From Lachnospiraceae bacterium (GTDB taxonomy: Bacteria > Bacillota > Clostridia > Lachnospirales > Lachnospiraceae): 42,219 nt of DNA. Positions 8,770-17,490 of the stretch are shown in pieces. The stretch lies in NCBI GenBank assembly GCA_902363675.1, contig CABJAV010000024.1, positions 605-42,823 of the forward strand, read 5' to 3'. The notes beneath the pieces are model-generated. The model was not told the origin of the DNA. It saw nothing but the letters and a program-made list of their open reading frames with translations, and made no database searches. Position 1 is the stretch's first letter. Each line of letters opens with the position of its first letter. The position numbers and the translations under genes are program-made.

Positions 8770-9583
8770 GAAAAAAGAGATAGAACAGTTGTCGGAGTTT
8801 GTGAAAGGCTATAGTTCCGGCGAGGAACTGGATATTCGAGTGAATAAGGAAGGCTCTTTTAATATATTAAAAAATGATATTTATGCTCTTGTGAACACGA
8901 AAAATGAACAGATAAAGGCAGTTGAGACAGAAAGAGATAGTCTCTCTGACTATATGGCAGATATTTCCCATCAGTTAAAAACACCGATTACTTCCATGAT
9001 GATTATGGCGGATTTATTGGAGGAGGCAGAGCCGGAAAAACAGACAGAGTTCATTCATAACATACAGGTTTCGTTAAATAAAATGGAGTGGCTTGTAGGG
9101 GCACTTCTTAAGATGGCAAAGCTTGACGCCCATGCAATTGATTTTATCAAAAATGACATCCACACGTCAGAACTCTTAGAGGCGGTAAAACCATCGGTGG
9201 CAATCCTTTTGGATATCCACAATCTGACCATAGAGCTGAAACAGGATTGCATCATACATTGTGATAAACGCTGGACCACAGAAGCACTCACAAACATTGT
9301 CAAAAATGCGATCGAATATTCACCGGATGGAAGTGTGATTGAGATTGACAGCGGAGAAAATCCCATGTATAGCTGGATTTCGGTCAGGGACAGCGGTATG
9401 GGAATGGACAAAACAGAGTATGCTGCTCTTTTTAAAAGGTTTGAAAATTCTACCAATGAAAATGGATTTGGAATCGGAATGCCGCTTGCACTCTCTATTC
9501 TGAAAGGACAGGGTGGCGACATTGATGTTGATTTTGGAGGCAGGGGAGAGGGAACGACTTTTATTTTAAAATTTTTCAAGTAA
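8759..9583 (+). CDS. Histidine kinase without membrane segment
   Basis: This 274-residue protein starts at a GTG overlapping the regulator gene. The phosphorylation motif DISHQLKTPIT places the active histidine at H71. The ATPase domain has the N-box TNIVKNAIEYS, VRDSGMGM and FGIGMPLAL. No hydrophobic segment is present. Most kinases of this family carry two N-terminal helices, so either this is a soluble form that relies on the transporter for its signal, or the membrane part was lost. The start overlapping the regulator is well placed, which favours a natural soluble form. Confidence 0.85.
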   Translation: MWIKKKEIEQLSEFVKGYSSGEELDIRVNKEGSFNILKNDIYALVNTKNEQIKAVETERDSLSDYMADISHQLKTPITSMMIMADLLEEAEPEKQTEFIHNIQVSLNKMEWLVGALLKMAKLDAHAIDFIKNDIHTSELLEAVKPSVAILLDIHNLTIELKQDCIIHCDKRWTTEALTNIVKNAIEYSPDGSVIEIDSGENPMYSWISVRDSGMGMDKTEYAALFKRFENSTNENGFGIGMPLALSILKGQGGDIDVDFGGRGEGTTFILKFFK

Positions 9584-9619
9584 TATCACTTATGCTGGAA
9601 GACCCGGAATTGTTTCTAA

Positions 9620-9657
9620 GTGACAAAATTGTCACAATAATAATTTCTTTTGTCACA
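9620..9657 (+). promoter_or_regulatory. Candidate response-regulator box before the second ABC operon
   Basis: Two direct copies of TTGTCACA start at 9629 and 9650, 21 bases (two helical turns) apart. The first is also the right arm of GTGACA-aaat-TGTCAC (9620-9635). OmpR-family regulators typically bind such repeats. No convincing -35/-10 pair is visible before the AAGGAGG ribosome site at about 9696, consistent with an activator-dependent promoter. Confidence 0.55.
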
Positions 9658-9707
9658 GAACAGTCATTTTGCATTGCTAGGATGGTATTTGAAAAAGGAG
9701 GACTACA

Positions 9708-10388
9708 ATGGCTGTTTTAGAAGTGAAGGAATTAACAAAGAAATATGGTGAAGGTGAATCGGAAGTGATTGCGCTTGATCAGGTGTCTTTTTCGGTAGAA
9801 AGAGGAGAATTTGTTGCAATCATCGGAGCATCCGGTTCCGGGAAATCGACACTTATGAATATGATTGGCGGAATTGATTATCCAACAAGCGGTTCTATTA
9901 TCATTGATGGAAATGAGATACAAGCAATGAGTGAGGATGAACTTGCAATTTTCCGCAGAAGAAATCTGGGGATTGTTTATCAGTTTTATAATCTGATACC
10001 CACTCTTACTGCGGAGGAAAATATTGCGCTGCCATGGAAATTAGATGGAAGAAAAGAGAATAAGGAACGGCTTTCTGAGATTGTGAATATGCTAGGTCTT
10101 GAGAAAAGGGCAAAACATCTGCCGGGACAAATGTCAGGAGGTCAGCAGCAAAGAGTATCCATAGGAAGGGCACTTATAAACGAGCCGGCATTTATTCTTG
10201 CAGATGAGCCGACGGGAAATCTTGATAGTAAAACAAGCAGAGAGATTCTGGATATTTTGAAGTTCACCAATCAGAAATATAAGCAGACGATTCTTCTTGT
10301 CACACATGACGAAAAGATAGCACTGCAGGCGAACCGAATCATCACGATCGGAGATGGAAAAATCATAAAAGACGAGGTGATGAAGTAA
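9708..10388 (+). CDS. MacB/LolD-type ABC transporter ATPase
   Basis: This 226-residue protein has Walker A GASGSGKST, Q-loop VYQFYNLIPTL, signature MSGGQQQR, Walker B FILADEPTGNLD and VTHDEKIA. It is the ATPase partner of the FtsX-fold permease whose ATG overlaps its final base. The length is normal. With the upstream two-component genes it forms a peptide-responsive export or detoxification cassette of the same general kind as 2182-6936, but of a different subfamily (smaller permease). Confidence 0.92.
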   Translation: MAVLEVKELTKKYGEGESEVIALDQVSFSVERGEFVAIIGASGSGKSTLMNMIGGIDYPTSGSIIIDGNEIQAMSEDELAIFRRRNLGIVYQFYNLIPTLTAEENIALPWKLDGRKENKERLSEIVNMLGLEKRAKHLPGQMSGGQQQRVSIGRALINEPAFILADEPTGNLDSKTSREILDILKFTNQKYKQTILLVTHDEKIALQANRIITIGDGKIIKDEVMK

Positions 10389-12369
10389 TGAAAATAACAG
10401 CACAACTCGCCTTAAGCCAGATGAAAGTGAATAAAAAAAGAACGATTGCAGGAATTTTTGCGATCGCACTTGCAACATCACTTATTACAACTGTAATGTG
10501 CTTTGTGACAAGCGCAAATAAGATGCTTACGGATTTCCTTGGTTCGGATTATGGAGAATATGGAGGAGCATACTCTCTCATGCTTGCAATACCGGCACTG
10601 CTTTTAGGTCTTCTTATTGCGGCAATGTCGATTACTGTAATATCCAATATATTTTCTGCCAGTGCCAATAAGCGGATTCAGGAGTTTGGTATTTTAAAAT
10701 GTGTTGGTGCAACAGGCAGACAGATAAGGGCAAGTGTTATCTATGAGAGTTTATGGCTTAGTCTGACAGCCATCCCGCTTGGACTCATTGCAGGAACTAT
10801 ACTTGGTTATATTAGTGTGAAATTTACAGGGCATTTTATTTCCGATATCAATGATGCTGCAAAAGAAATTATTATGAGACCTTTTCCCTGCCCTTTCATA
10901 TATCTGTGTGGACATATTTGTTTGCAGGTGTATTTTCGTTTTGCATTGTATTATTCTCTGCATACAGACCAGCTAAAAAGGTTGGTAAATTTACTGCTAT
11001 CCAGTGTGTAAAAGGGATTGGAGCAGGTACAGTTTTGAAAGAGATCCAAGTAAAGGACAGCTTTATCCAAAAAATATTTGGATGTGAGTCTGCAATTGCC
11101 TATAAAAACATGAAAAGAAACAAATACGGCTATAAGGCAACGATACGTGCATTGTTACTTGGGATTTTACTTTTTCTGTTAACCGGAGGATTATCCGGTC
11201 AGGCAAAGGAATTTCAAGAATGGATGACACCAAAATCAAAAGAAATGATGGTGGATTATTCTTCCAATTACGATATTGAGGTAAATGCGAAAACAGGGAA
11301 AGAAGAGAGAAAAATCAGCCGACCTGTTACATCAGACCAATATAATGAAATCACACAAAAGCTGGAAAAGTACGGGATAGACGTATATGGTGTCGGAGCA
11401 GATACTTTTACCTACAATGCGCTATTAGATAAAAATACATTAACAGAGGATATGCTGCAGGTTCCGAAATTTTCTGATGACAATGGGGAAACAAGGACAG
11501 AAATCGTGTCCGTTGATGATGAACTCTATAAAAAACTGTGTGACAGGGCAGGCGCAGAATATGGAAGTATCCTTTTGCTGAACACTTACCAATATAATGA
11601 CAATGGAGAGTATGCGTCGATAAAACCTTTTAAAGATGATGTGACACAGATTTCCCTGATAAACGCAGCCAATGAGAAGAACACACTTACAATTGGAGGT
11701 ATTTTAGAACAGTCCGATTTAAAGGAATATGGTTTTGGGGAAATGAGACCATATCCGGTCAGAATAGTCGTACCTGATGCGGATGCGAGGTATTTTGACT
11801 GGTTTAGTGTGCCATCAGATGAAGATGATTATACAGAATATGCCAGAAGTGTCATGGATGAATATTTTCCGATTGTAGCAGAAGATTCTTATGTAGAGCA
11901 AGGATATACCGTGAGAATTGCCCGTACAGATGCTATGATTAAAATGCTCAATATAGCTATAGTGCTTGCTGAAATTGTGATGTATGGTTTTGTTATCCTG
12001 CTTGTTCTCATGGGATTTATAAGTGTAATTAGTACGCTGACGACAAATATCAGAATCAGAAGCCGTGAGTTTGCAGTGTTAAAGAGTGTTGGAATGACAA
12101 ATAAATCACTTTGCAGGATGTTATATAGTGAAAGTATTTTTTGCGTTTTAAATGCACTTGTTCCGGGAGTGATACTTGGAATTGCAATTCCATTTTTAAT
12201 TAATTTATCCATTCGGAAGGCTTTCCCGGTATTGTATCATATTCCGTGGGCGACATTATTTGGTGGTATATTTGTTTTGATAGGAATTGTGTTTTTTATC
12301 ACACGAACTGAAATTCATAAGTTAAGAGATAAAAGTATTATTGATGAAATAAGAATGGATATTGTATAA
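10388..12369 (+). pseudogene. FtsX-type ABC permease, split by a frameshift near 10865-10880
   Basis: The first frame (from ATG 10388) has an N-terminal helix and then a membrane pair with the conserved FGILKCVGATGRQI segment. It loses similarity after AAKEI at about 10870 and stops at 11011. The second frame becomes coding at about 10876 (ETFSLPFHISVWTYLFAG), continues with AYRPAKK, a polar extracellular region (about 11200-11920) and three C-terminal helices with FAVLKSVGM, ending at 12369. Joined, the protein would be about 660 residues, normal for the family. Either the gene is inactive or this is a sequencing error. The last four codons fall inside the 120-bp repeat shared with 17253. 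Confidence 0.8.
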
Positions 12370-12512
12370 ATGTCAATGCTGTTGTGGTACATGTTGTATT
12401 CTGCGTAAATGGTATTCATGTTGTGTCTCCTTTAAATCAATAAAAATATAGAAGCATTTCAATCAGTTCACCATGTCAGTTTCATTTTGTGTTATACTGT
12501 TTTATGGGATTT
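12359..12512. repeat. Near-identical repeat C, also present at 17253-17406
   Basis: Bases 12359-12478 match 17253-17372 with one difference (T at 12437, C at 17331), and similarity continues with a few mismatches to about 12512. The unit holds the end of the permease gene fused to the first 20 or so codons of a DUF6061-like ORF on the minus strand (MNTIYAEYNMYHNSIDIYT) and the start of the dispersed block. Copy C is cut off where the glycerate kinase gene ends. Confidence 0.85.
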
Positions 12513-12526
12513 ACCAATCTGTTTCA

Positions 12527-13675
12527 TTATTTTGTATTCTGAAACGTTCGAAGCATGCGAAATACCTGTTCCACCGTATCGGTCATATTCTGTTTTGCAT
12601 GATCGGTCTGCATGGCATCTTTAAGCGAAACTGCGCCCCGCACAATCGGGAAAAAGGCATCAATTCCTGCTGCATGACAGGCTTTTGCATCTTCCGTCAC
12701 GCAGCCGGAAAATGCAAGCACAGGTTTTTGAAATTCTTTGGCAATCTTTGCAACGCCGGCAGGCGCTTTCCCCATGACGGTCTGACCGTCCAGACAGCCT
12801 TCTCCGGTGATGACAATATCTGCATTTTTTATATAGTCGGAAAGATGGGTTTCTTCCAGAATGATGTTTACACCGGATTCCAGAGTGGCATGGAAAAAGG
12901 TGAGAAAAGCAAACCCAAGGCCACCGGCAGCCCCGGCTCCTGCATGCGCGGGATTTGTTTCCGGAAAGCTTTTTCCGGCGAGTGTGGCATAGGAGGAAAG
13001 CCACTGGTCCATCTGCTGGATCATGGCAGGATCTGCGCCTTTTTGCGGACCGAAAACGGCACTGCATCCCTGCGGACCGCAGAGCGGATTTGTCACATCG
13101 CAGGCAATCCGAAACGTACACTCTTTCAGTTCCGGCAGTACATGGGAGTCTGAAATCACAGCCAGATCCCTTAAGCCCAGAGCACCATGACGTACCGGAA
13201 CCCCTTCCTGATCCAGCAGGTCAAATCCCAGTGCCTGCAGCATACCGATTCCTCCATCGTTTGTGGCACTTCCGCCGATTCCTATAATAAAATGTCTGCA
13301 GCCTCTGGCAATGGCGTCTCTGATGACTTCCCCAACCCCGTAGGTCGTTGTATACAAAGGATTCCGTTCGGTTTCGGAAAGGAGTGTAATTCCGGCAGCC
13401 CCGGACATTTCTATGACTGCAGTTTTTCCAGCATCCAGAATGCCGTAACTGCAAAGTACCGGTTTTTCAAGAGGCCCGGTTACGCATACCTGTGTGCGTG
13501 TGCCGCCACAGCCAAGCGTCAAAGCGTCCACCGTGCCTTCGCCACCGTCTGCAAGTGGGCGGATGGTGATATCTGCATCCGGATATATGCGCCGGATTCC
13601 GGCAGAGGCACTTTCCCCGGCCTCAAGGGAAGTCATGCTTCCTTTAAAAGAATCGATGGTAATAACAACGTTCAT
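12527..13675 (-). CDS. glxK: Glycerate kinase, type I (GlxK/GarK family)
   Basis: This 382-residue enzyme phosphorylates D-glycerate with ATP (to 2-phosphoglycerate in this family), feeding glycerate from glyoxylate or sugar-acid breakdown into glycolysis. Family signatures are DSFKGSMTSLEAG near the N-terminus, RPLADGGEGTVDAL, GIGGSATNDGGIGMLQALG, DVTNPLCG and TGEGCLDGQT. The length is standard and no defect is seen. An AGGAGGAG ribosome site stands before the ATG at 13673-13675. Base composition is clearly more GC-rich than its neighbours, and it stands alone on its strand, so it may have been acquired separately from the flanking modules. Confidence 0.93.
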   Translation of the reverse strand: MNVVITIDSFKGSMTSLEAGESASAGIRRIYPDADITIRPLADGGEGTVDALTLGCGGTRTQVCVTGPLEKPVLCSYGILDAGKTAVIEMSGAAGITLLSETERNPLYTTTYGVGEVIRDAIARGCRHFIIGIGGSATNDGGIGMLQALGFDLLDQEGVPVRHGALGLRDLAVISDSHVLPELKECTFRIACDVTNPLCGPQGCSAVFGPQKGADPAMIQQMDQWLSSYATLAGKSFPETNPAHAGAGAAGGLGFAFLTFFHATLESGVNIILEETHLSDYIKNADIVITGEGCLDGQTVMGKAPAGVAKIAKEFQKPVLAFSGCVTEDAKACHAAGIDAFFPIVRGAVSLKDAMQTDHAKQNMTDTVEQVFRMLRTFQNTK

Positions 13676-13738
13676 GTATACTCTCCTCCTGATATCTGAT
13701 GGTTGTATTACATGTCACCAGGCGGAACTGGAACAATT

Positions 13739-13756
13739 GGTGCCTGACACAATAAA
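13739..13756. repeat. GGTGCCTGACACAATAAA element, copy 1
   Basis: This is one of four exact 18-base copies (also at 15587, 17035 and 17236), each preceded by CAAT or CAATT. The core GGTGCCTGACAC is a common small repeat seen around RAYT/REP-type and other mobile elements, and may be a footprint of an excised or miniature element. Confidence 0.7.
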
Positions 13757-13999
13757 CTTGCAATAGGCTGCTTTTTTCTGTTGAGCAAGAAGTATCTTTT
13801 AATTCATATTTAGGTGGTTTGTCAATAGCAATAATATTTAATGCATAATCTGATTTAAGAGTGAATTTCAAATTTTAGATTTTCAATAATCATGGGATAA
13901 AAATAACAGGGAGGATTATAGTTTTCGGAATAAAGCCGATATATAATATTAGAAACAATAAATAATAAAGAACGGATTCAGAGAAGGAGGACAAAGGAT
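13757..13999. other. Intergenic region with a faint DUF6061-like remnant
   Basis: On the minus strand, about 13796-13871 reads LKSDYALNIIAIDKPPKYELK, which resembles the middle of DUF6061-like copy B (ECALTSLAVDEPLEYA). It has no matching N-terminal part. The rest is AT-rich leader for the gene at 14000, with an AAGGAGG ribosome site at about 13984-13990. No clear promoter was found. Confidence 0.35.
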
Positions 14000-14755
14000 A
14001 TGTCAATGAATGTGAATACAACGGGTACTGTTTATGGAAGTTATCAGAATACCTACAAGGCAGGTACAGTAGATAAGAAAAAAGAAACAGCGAAAACAAC
14101 AGAAAATGATAAGGTCAAGAAAAATGTGACAGAAAGTATAGCCGAAAAAAATCTAAGTAAAGAGGCACAAAAAATGCTTAAAGATATGCGTGGCTCAAGA
14201 ACAGATATGGACTTTATGGTTGCAGATTTTGAAAATGGTGATAATGCTAAAGATATTTTAGCACAAAGTGATAAAGAGTTTACGGTTATTTTCTCAAAGG
14301 AAGAAATGGAGAAGATGGCATCCGATCCCAAATATTATGCTGAAAAGATGCATAGTATTGAAGGTGCTTTGCGTATGTCGGATGAAATCAATGCTCAGTT
14401 TGGATTTGAAAGAGCATTTGGTAAGACAAACGGAATAGAAAACAGTGCAGATACTGATACAAAAATAACAAAGTTTGGTATTTCTTTTAATAGTGATGGA
14501 ACTACAACATTCTTTGCTCAATTAGAAAAAACATCAGCTAGTCAGAAAGAATATCTTGAAAAAATTCAGGAAAAGAAAGCTGCGGAGAAGAAAGAGGCGA
14601 AGAAAAAGGAACAATTAAAGCAAATTGAAGTAAAAAAAGCTACTGTTCAAGCAAATTCAAAAGATGAACTTTTGGATAAAATTAAAAATATTGAATGGAA
14701 TTCTATCAAACCAGAGGATAATAAAATCGGTGGAAGATTTGATTTTTCAATTTAG
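14000..14755 (+). CDS. DUF6033-like cytoplasmic protein
   Basis: The predicted protein has 251 residues, is highly charged and lacks a signal peptide. It begins with a Ser/Thr/Asn-rich tail with TGTVYGSYQNTYKAG. A middle region has FENGDNAKDILAQ, EFTVIFSKEEMEKMASDPKY and ITKFGISFNSDGTTTFFAQL. A lysine/glutamate coiled coil follows (about 180-215), and it ends with LLDKIKNIEWNSIKPED. This pattern matches what I recall of DUF6033 proteins in Lachnospiraceae, function unknown. The ATG at 14000 has an AAGGAGG nine bases upstream. It is followed by the secreted-protein gene, possibly in one transcript. Confidence 0.65.
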   Translation: MSMNVNTTGTVYGSYQNTYKAGTVDKKKETAKTTENDKVKKNVTESIAEKNLSKEAQKMLKDMRGSRTDMDFMVADFENGDNAKDILAQSDKEFTVIFSKEEMEKMASDPKYYAEKMHSIEGALRMSDEINAQFGFERAFGKTNGIENSADTDTKITKFGISFNSDGTTTFFAQLEKTSASQKEYLEKIQEKKAAEKKEAKKKEQLKQIEVKKATVQANSKDELLDKIKNIEWNSIKPEDNKIGGRFDFSI

Positions 14756-14802
14756 TATATTTAGATGGGGATGATTACATAAAGTATGGAGGTAGATTCA
14801 TT

Positions 14803-15344
14803 ATGAGAAAACGTTTTTTTCTATTATTGTATGTGTTGTCATGCTTTTTACAATGAATGTCACAGCTTTTGCGGCAGAAACTCAGGAAAATTATTCGGAG
14901 ACGGAGAAAACAATGACATTTGAAATAACTCCGACAGCATTAACTTCTGGATCATCACGACATTCTGTTGGAATGTTAAATTCCTTTTTTGGAACAAATG
15001 ATACAGTGGCAACTTCCGCTCTTGGTTCTTTTACAATCAGCAGCACATCTGTTCCGTCAGGCTCCACAATCAGTAAAATAGTGGTTACATCCACAAAAAG
15101 TAGTGGAAGTAGTGGAAACATCGAATTATTTGTTGCTAAAGATGAGGATAATGGAGATGGCACATTTGACAGATATACAGACAGCAAAAGTTGGAATAGT
15201 TCTCTTACTTTTGCAGATTTTGGCAATTATAATTTAAGCCCTGTTGGAAATTATTATGTTCAATTTGAATCTACAAGGTATTCAACGGGAACTGTTGCAG
15301 CAGCAACATTAAAAAATATTTATGTCACAGTATACTATCATTAA
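14803..15344 (+). pseudogene. Secreted protein with a one-base deletion in its signal-peptide T-run
   Basis: The ATG at 14803 has a TATGGAGG ribosome site, but its frame ends after 17 codons. Adding one T to the seven-T run at 14814-14820 gives MRKRFFSIIVCVVMLFTMNV followed by TAFAAE, a complete signal peptide with cleavage site, joined to the downstream frame (from 14841) that ends at 15344. The mature part (about 150 residues) is Ser/Thr-rich, beta-strand-like and without Cys, with FTISSTSVPSGSTISKIVV and a tyrosine-rich end; I do not recognise it. As written, only an unexported 167-residue fragment from ATG 14841 could be made. A slipped-strand switch or a base-calling error are both possible. 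Confidence 0.75.
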
Positions 15345-15370
15345 AATTTTATAATCCCCATTCTAAACAA

Positions 15371-15410
15371 GCAAAGATGTTGTTATTCAGTTAGCAGCAT
15401 CTTTGCTTTT
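15371..15410 (+). terminator. Intrinsic terminator after the secreted-protein gene
   Basis: The arms GCAAAGATG (15371-15379) and CATCTTTGC (15398-15406) are perfect complements followed by TTTT, 27 bases after the stop codon. Confidence 0.8.
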
Positions 15411-15586
15411 AATTGTATAATTGATATGACTATTGAGTTAGAATGACATTGATAGCGATAGAAAGCTATATATTACAGAAGCAGACTTTGATAAAAAAGC
15501 ATTTGAGAGATTATATAAATTGAATATTATATAATCAGAGGTATATAGAACATGCACAGAGACACTATATTTCAATATGAAACAAT
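15411..15586. other. Region holding a short coding-like remnant
   Basis: Bases 15451-15534 read DSDRKLYITEADFDKKAFE and then RLYKLNII before a stop, without a start codon. It looks like the C-terminal end of a lost gene that I cannot identify. Confidence 0.3.
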
Positions 15587-15604
15587 GGTGCCTGACACAA
15601 TAAA
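15587..15604. repeat. GGTGCCTGACACAATAAA element, copy 2
   Basis: This exact 18-base copy is preceded by AACAAT, like the copies at 17035 and 17236. It lies upstream of the AAA ATPase gene, while copy 3 lies just downstream of it, so the ATPase is bracketed by two direct copies. Confidence 0.7.
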
Positions 15605-15658
15605 AACGCATAGCCAAACTTCGCTCGGTATAACTGCCTGATTGTGTCGAAATTCGTA

Positions 15659-15682
15659 TTTTATCAATTATATCTGATAAAA
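15659..15682. repeat. Short inverted repeat upstream of the ATPase gene
   Basis: TTTTATCA (15659-15666) and TGATAAAA (15675-15682) are perfect complements around eight AT-rich bases. It could be an operator; no protein partner is evident. Confidence 0.4.
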
Positions 15683-15756
15683 CTGGATTTGCGGTATTGA
15701 AAATCAGTTATAGCCGTGGTACCATATAGACAGTTTCAGAAGGGAGGCTGGTCTAC

Positions 15757-16971
15757 ATGATTAAACGAGAAATTTATATGAGCCGTATCCGTCCTTTTAT
15801 CGGAAATGAGCTGATAAAGGTTCTGACAGGGATTCGCCGTAGTGGAAAATCTGTCATGCTGAACCTGATCCAAGAGGAACTTGCCCAAAACGGGGTCCAA
15901 CCAGAACAGTTTATTTCCCTGAATTTTGAGAACATGAGCAATGCACACCTTTGTACGGCTGTTGCATTGCATGATGAAATCCTTCGCAGAACAAAAGAAA
16001 TCAGCGGCAAGGTTTATCTGTTCTTCGACGAAATCCAAGAGGTGGCTGATTGGGAAAAATGTATCAACTCTTTCCGGGTGGAGCTGGATTGTGATATATA
16101 CATTACCGGTTCCAACGCCAAGCTGCTTTCCGGTGAGCTTGCCACTTATCTTGCCGGACGGTATGTGGAGTTCGTGATTTACCCGTTTTCATTCAGAGAG
16201 TTTATGGAGCTGTATCACACCGTTTACGAAGGTGCAGACGAAAGACAATGCTTTACAAAATATCTGACGCTGGGAGGAATGCCCTATTTGAGCAACCTTC
16301 GCTACGACGATGCCGCCAGTCGTCAGTATTTGCGGGACTTGTTCAACTCCGTAGAGCTGAAAGATATTATCAAGCGAAACAATATCCGTGATGTGGATAT
16401 GCTGGAGAGGATTATTGCTTATATAACCTCCAACATCGGCACTACCTTTTCTTCCACAGCCATTTCCAAGTATCTGAAAAGTGAAGGGCGCTCCGTTTCA
16501 CCAGAAACGGTACTGAACTACATCAAAGCCTGCACGGACGCATTCCTGTTTTATCAGGTGAAGCGCCAAGACCTCCAGGGAAAGAAAATCCTGACCGTCA
16601 ACGAGAAATACTATGTTGCAGATCATGGTGTCCGGGAAGCCGTGTACGGTGGCAACATGAAGGACATTAACCTTGTCCTTGAAAATGTTGTCTACATGGA
16701 GCTGCTGCGCCGTGGTTATTCTGTGACTGTTGGGAAAGTCTCTGACAAGGAGATTGACTTCGTATGTGAAGATCATGGGAAAAAGCTGTATGTTCAGGTT
16801 TCCTATCTACTTGCCTCGGAGGAAACCATCCAGCGTGAGTTTGGGGCGTTTGCCGGTGTTCGTGACAATTTCCCGAAATACGTTGTAACGATGGACGAAC
16901 TGGATATGAGCCGAGATGGAATCAAACACCGCAATATTCGTGACTTCCTGCTGGCAGAGGAATGGAACTGA
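15757..16971 (+). CDS. AAA_14 / DUF4143 ATPase
   Basis: This 404-residue protein has an N-terminal P-loop ATPase with Walker A TGIRRSGKS (about 24-32) and Walker B YLFFDEIQEV (about 86-95), followed by ITGSNAKLL. A helical middle contains a winged-helix-like part (YLKSEGRSVSPETVLNYI). The C-terminal DUF4143 part has YYVADHGVREAVYG and a nuclease-like KVSDKEIDFVCE core. Family length is about 380-420, so it is complete. These stand-alone ATPases are abundant in gut anaerobes, often near mobile DNA, and their role is not established. The GC content is higher than the Ter genes downstream. The AGGGAGG ribosome site at about 15740 supports the ATG. Confidence 0.88.
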   Translation: MIKREIYMSRIRPFIGNELIKVLTGIRRSGKSVMLNLIQEELAQNGVQPEQFISLNFENMSNAHLCTAVALHDEILRRTKEISGKVYLFFDEIQEVADWEKCINSFRVELDCDIYITGSNAKLLSGELATYLAGRYVEFVIYPFSFREFMELYHTVYEGADERQCFTKYLTLGGMPYLSNLRYDDAASRQYLRDLFNSVELKDIIKRNNIRDVDMLERIIAYITSNIGTTFSSTAISKYLKSEGRSVSPETVLNYIKACTDAFLFYQVKRQDLQGKKILTVNEKYYVADHGVREAVYGGNMKDINLVLENVVYMELLRRGYSVTVGKVSDKEIDFVCEDHGKKLYVQVSYLLASEETIQREFGAFAGVRDNFPKYVVTMDELDMSRDGIKHRNIRDFLLAEEWN

Positions 16972-17034
16972 AATGTTCTTCTTTCACCAGAAGATATGCA
17001 GAAGTTCTTCCAATGCCGAGAATGAAAAAACAAT

Positions 17035-17052
17035 GGTGCCTGACACAATAAA
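17035..17052. repeat. GGTGCCTGACACAATAAA element, copy 3
   Basis: This exact copy is extended by AACAAT upstream and TATT downstream, as in copy 4 at 17236. Copies 3 and 4 bracket the LysR-like tail. Confidence 0.7.
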
Positions 17053-17244
17053 TATTATGATATGTCTGTATTTAACCGCTGTATAGAAACCGGGAATGTT
17101 CTCTTAATACTGGAATGTTGGCAGGATGTCCACCCGGCGCTTGTCAGTATCCCAGTGAAATGGGAATACAGCTCGCCGTATGGACTTTTGTATGCTCTGA
17201 ATCCGCCGGATGATGTTATGCAGTTTGAAAACAATGGTGCCTGA
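17053..17244 (+). pseudogene. LysR-type regulator, C-terminal fragment
   Basis: The frame reads YDMSVFNRCIETGNVLLILE, then CWQDVHPALVSIPVKWEY and PYGLLYALNPPDDVMQF before running into repeat copy 4. This matches the last 60 or so residues of the LysR substrate-binding domain as found in many Lachnospiraceae regulators. The DNA-binding domain and most of the gene are missing. It lies exactly between two direct copies of the GGTGCCTGACAC element. Confidence 0.6.
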
Positions 17245-17253
17245 CACAATAAA
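17236..17253. repeat. GGTGCCTGACACAATAAA element, copy 4
   Basis: This exact copy joins directly onto the 120-bp repeat D (which starts at 17253). The junction fuses the element to the last codons of a permease gene, like those at 12359-12369. Confidence 0.7.
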
Positions 17254-17490
17254 TATTGTATAAATGTCAATGCTGTTGTGGTACATGTTGTATTCTGCGT
17301 AAATGGTATTCATGTTGTGTCTCCTTTAAACCAATAAAAATATAGAAGCATTTCAATCAGTTCACCATGTCACTTTTATTTTGTGTCATACTGTTTTATA
17401 GGATTTTCTTTGTCTTGTATTTTCCCTTATCAGAGTTCGTAAATCCATATGGGAAGATATAACATAAGGGAAAGTCTAAGGGAAACAGAT
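17253..17490. repeat. Repeat D: permease tail, DUF6061-like N-terminus and dispersed block
   Basis: The first 120 bases equal repeat C with one mismatch. Bases 17314-17490 carry the dispersed block: TTTCCCTTAT at 17421-17430 and AAGGGAAA at 17466 and 17478 (12 apart), as in copies A and B. The DUF6061-like ORF is only its first 20 or so codons, on the minus strand from 17313. Confidence 0.8.

Noticed and set aside
9055..9579. Minus-strand 174-codon frame within the second kinase
   Set aside because: It is antisense to a kinase with all catalytic boxes and has no independent signals.
12473..13699. Long plus-strand frames across the glycerate kinase gene
   Set aside because: They lie opposite a complete, motif-bearing kinase, are rich in Arg/Cys/His of the kind produced by antisense reading of GC-rich DNA, and have no ribosome site.
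13739..17253. CRISPR-like array from the GGTGCCTGACAC copies
   Set aside because: Four copies at irregular distances of 200 to 1800 bases with genes between; no regular spacers and no cas genes.
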